In this document: positions 62,162 to 64,000 of the stretch, in pieces
Numbering within the stretch: the first letter of the stretch is position 1
How the letters are laid out: each line of letters begins with the position of its first letter
Assembly: GCA_965230265.1 (NCBI GenBank)
Contig: OZ245999.1
Coordinates: 434,001-498,000 of the forward strand
Source: JAJFKX01 sp965230265
Lineage (GTDB): Bacteria; Pseudomonadota; Gammaproteobacteria; Xanthomonadales; Wenzhouxiangellaceae
Reading direction: 5' to 3'
Length of the DNA stretch: 64,000 bases
Notes under the pieces: model-generated
Databases searched by the model: none
Seen by the model: only the letters and a program-made list of their open reading frames with translations
Told to the model about the DNA's origin: nothing
Position numbers and translations under genes: made by a program

Positions 62162-63955
62162 TCAATACGCAAAAATAAAGTTACCCAGGATCGAGTAGTG
62201 AATGTCATCTTCAAATAAATCACGAAAGCCCGGGCCGGGAAATAGTGCAGCGGCAGAGACGCGGACCACTATATTCTGACTGGCCAAAGGTCGCCAGATG
62301 GCTGATAACGATGCGTCGATACCGATGGAACGGTCGATATTGCCTTGATTGCGGGCTGCTTCGAGTACAGCGGTGTCATCGAACCACAGAGCATTGACAT
62401 TGGCTGATAGCCGGGTCTTTGGTGTTAAATCTAGGTCAGAGCCCACGCCAATTAAACGAATACCGGGGTTGGTGAAGTTACTTTGACCTTGTTCCTTGGA
62501 TGAACGCAGGCTGGTCAATAGACCATTGCGACCGGAAAGTGCAACGGTGCCGCCGCCAATCAGAGGGATGTTCTGGCGTATCCAGTAACTGGTGTCCGCA
62601 CCTGCAAAAATCGGGTTTTCAAAAATAGCATCGAAGCCATTGGAGTCATTATCAAAGGGGTCATCATCACCGGAAGCCCACAGCGCTGAGAACCGGTAGC
62701 GAATCCAGTCAAAATCCATCGACAGTTCTGCCGCTGCAAAACCGGCTAAGATGTCCGACTGATCATTGGTAAAGGCCGAGGGTGCCTCACTGCCTACCGC
62801 CAGGTAACTGGAGAAAGTGGTGTTAAGGCGACCAAAGTGACCGTCACCATTCAGGCCGATATAAGTGACATTGTAATCTTTGGGCCGCTCTTGACCGATG
62901 GAGGCAGGGCGTACCAGAAAACCATTTTTATCGAACTGAAAGCTATTATCACGGTTGCGGTTATGAACCACCGTGGCCTGGCTGGTAAAGCCCAGTACCG
63001 GCCAGTCTTGACGGTACAGGTTGGCGATAAAAACATCGTCATTACGCAGATCAGTGGTGATGTCATTCAGACCGCTGTTGGTGTCTTTTTCCAGGCGTCG
63101 GAACCAGGCCAGGTTGTATTGCCAGAAATTGTTATCGCGGTTGCCAAACAGACGCACCCCCAGTTGCTGATCCTGAAACAAAAAACCGCGGAAGTCAGCG
63201 TTGAATGGTTGTATACCGACTCGGATAGAATCGAAGTCATAGCGGTCTGAGACATTGCGCAGGTGTTTGTCAGCAAATAGCTCCTGCACCCCGATAAAAT
63301 TATCACGACGCACTGTCCCGCCACGTGGGTCTATTTGTAGAAAACGCGCTTCATCAGCCGATACTCGGTTGTAATTGACCGCCAGTGTTACCCGGAACTC
63401 ATAATCGGGTGGCCGGAATACGGTGTTGCCTTTGTAATACACCGCACCAAAAATCAGATTCTCTGCCAGAATCAATTGATCATTGCCGCCAAAAATATCC
63501 ACACTGCCAGGGTCAGTGGTTGATTGTGCACCAACCGGTGTGGGCAGTGAACGTGGCTCGATAATGACATCGGCAATCGCACTGAGGTTTAAAAACCAGT
63601 CATCACCATGGATTGGTTTGTCGGCTTTTAAGGTGTTTTGATTGTAAGGGTCCCATAGGTTTTCTTTTAGACCCAGCGATTCCATAATCCGCCAACGATC
63701 CGGGACAGGTATCGACGGGTCTGGGGCATTAAATCTTAGACGCTCAATAGCGCCAGGGTTGTCCTGGCGAGGCTCAGGAGCCTCGGTTTGCTGACCTGGG
63801 CGGCGGCGATCACTGGTTTCAGGTTCGGGTTCGCAAAATTGGTATTCAGGGCAGTTATCATTGTCTGCAGCAGTAGCTTGCGCCAACAACTGTGCATTGG
63901 CCATCACAGCCAATAACAACGACCCAATCAGGCATTTACCGGCCTTCACAAACAT
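62162..63955 (-). CDS. Outer-membrane beta-barrel protein, partner of the decaheme cytochrome
   Basis: From the ATG at 63955 the product has 597 residues with a clear signal peptide (FVKAGKCLIGSLLLAVMANA, ending near LLAQA). The mature N-terminus is acidic and proline-rich, then comes a long region of alternating hydrophobic strands (AVYYKGNTVFRPPDYEFRVT, YNVTYIGLNGDGHFGRLNTT) ending in an aromatic residue (ILGNFIFAY), as outer-membrane barrels do. An in-frame ATG at 64000 is at the window edge. It is encoded just upstream of the decaheme cytochrome, which recalls porin-cytochrome pairs. The family name is not recognised with certainty. Confidence 0.8.
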   Translation of the reverse strand: MFVKAGKCLIGSLLLAVMANAQLLAQATAADNDNCPEYQFCEPEPETSDRRRPGQQTEAPEPRQDNPGAIERLRFNAPDPSIPVPDRWRIMESLGLKENLWDPYNQNTLKADKPIHGDDWFLNLSAIADVIIEPRSLPTPVGAQSTTDPGSVDIFGGNDQLILAENLIFGAVYYKGNTVFRPPDYEFRVTLAVNYNRVSADEARFLQIDPRGGTVRRDNFIGVQELFADKHLRNVSDRYDFDSIRVGIQPFNADFRGFLFQDQQLGVRLFGNRDNNFWQYNLAWFRRLEKDTNSGLNDITTDLRNDDVFIANLYRQDWPVLGFTSQATVVHNRNRDNSFQFDKNGFLVRPASIGQERPKDYNVTYIGLNGDGHFGRLNTTFSSYLAVGSEAPSAFTNDQSDILAGFAAAELSMDFDWIRYRFSALWASGDDDPFDNDSNGFDAIFENPIFAGADTSYWIRQNIPLIGGGTVALSGRNGLLTSLRSSKEQGQSNFTNPGIRLIGVGSDLDLTPKTRLSANVNALWFDDTAVLEAARNQGNIDRSIGIDASLSAIWRPLASQNIVVRVSAAALFPGPGFRDLFEDDIHYSILGNFIFAY

Positions 63956-64000
63956 TTTGCTCGTTACTATCGATAAACGGTGCTTGTGGGCATTGCACAT

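Noticed and set aside
1..64000. tRNA, rRNA and CRISPR arrays
   Set aside because: I saw no tRNA-like T-loop or acceptor pattern, no rRNA sequence and no spaced identical repeats. A dedicated covariance scan could still find a tRNA I missed.

Overview
The window looks like a chromosomal segment of a free-living, probably marine, aerobic gammaproteobacterium. The clues are syntenies familiar from Pseudomonas-like genomes (fis-purH, pyrE beside an ExoIII/Crc-family gene, tyrS beside an M23 peptidase and anmK), a base composition near 50% GC by eye, the heavy load of exported and outer-membrane proteins, and multiheme cytochromes. No genus can be fixed from the sequence alone. I see no rRNA, tRNA, CRISPR array, prophage or complete insertion sequence. 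One compact MITE-like element is present.

Layout. 1-16 kb is mostly housekeeping: purH (cut by the left edge), fis, a DUF4124 protein, pyrE, an exonuclease III/Crc homologue, AmpG permease, a TfoX-N protein, a PLP decarboxylase, anmK, an M23 endopeptidase and tyrS, then several small accessory genes and hemN. AmpG, AnmK and the M23 enzyme all belong to cell-wall turnover and recycling. 16-30 kb is the first accessory block: a TPR/beta-barrel outer-membrane protein, a FecR-domain protein, a 2198-residue repeat-rich exported protein, a CHASE2 adenylate-cyclase-type protein, an HD phosphodiesterase-like protein and a pentaheme c554-type cytochrome, all on one strand. A 268-bp element with perfect 34-bp terminal inverted repeats lies across the cyclase start codon and appears to have rebuilt it. 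30-43 kb holds DUF2339/DUF3999 envelope proteins, a DUF885-like protein, an OxyR-like regulator divergent from carbonic anhydrase plus a SulP (bicarbonate-type) transporter, an Lrp/AsnC regulator, a TPR protein, and an ECF sigma factor with a ChrR-type cupin anti-sigma factor. 43-53 kb is mixed: dbpA, thyA, an exported cyclophilin, a glycine-zipper protein, a TAXI-type binding protein, a YHS protein, a TPR-glycosyltransferase-like protein and a DUF2490 protein.

53-64 kb is the second accessory block: a nicotinamidase with a lipoprotein signal, a membrane-anchored periplasmic-binding-protein fold with a small exported partner, a TIR-domain protein, a class III nucleotide cyclase with a SLOG-like N-terminal domain and altered base-specificity residues, a decaheme cytochrome with LVIVD propeller repeats, and an outer-membrane beta-barrel. 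The barrel, cytochrome and cyclase genes are closely packed on one strand and may be one operon.

Two regions deserve attention as possibly undescribed systems. The first is the 16-30 kb cyclic-nucleotide module, which combines a surface or exported sensor, a cyclase and a phosphodiesterase. The second is the 53-58 kb TIR/SLOG-cyclase/nicotinamidase neighbourhood, which has the parts of a nucleotide-second-messenger and NAD-linked response, and could relate to Pycsar-like defence or to signalling tied to the adjacent electron-transfer conduit. These functional readings are inference from domain content and proximity.
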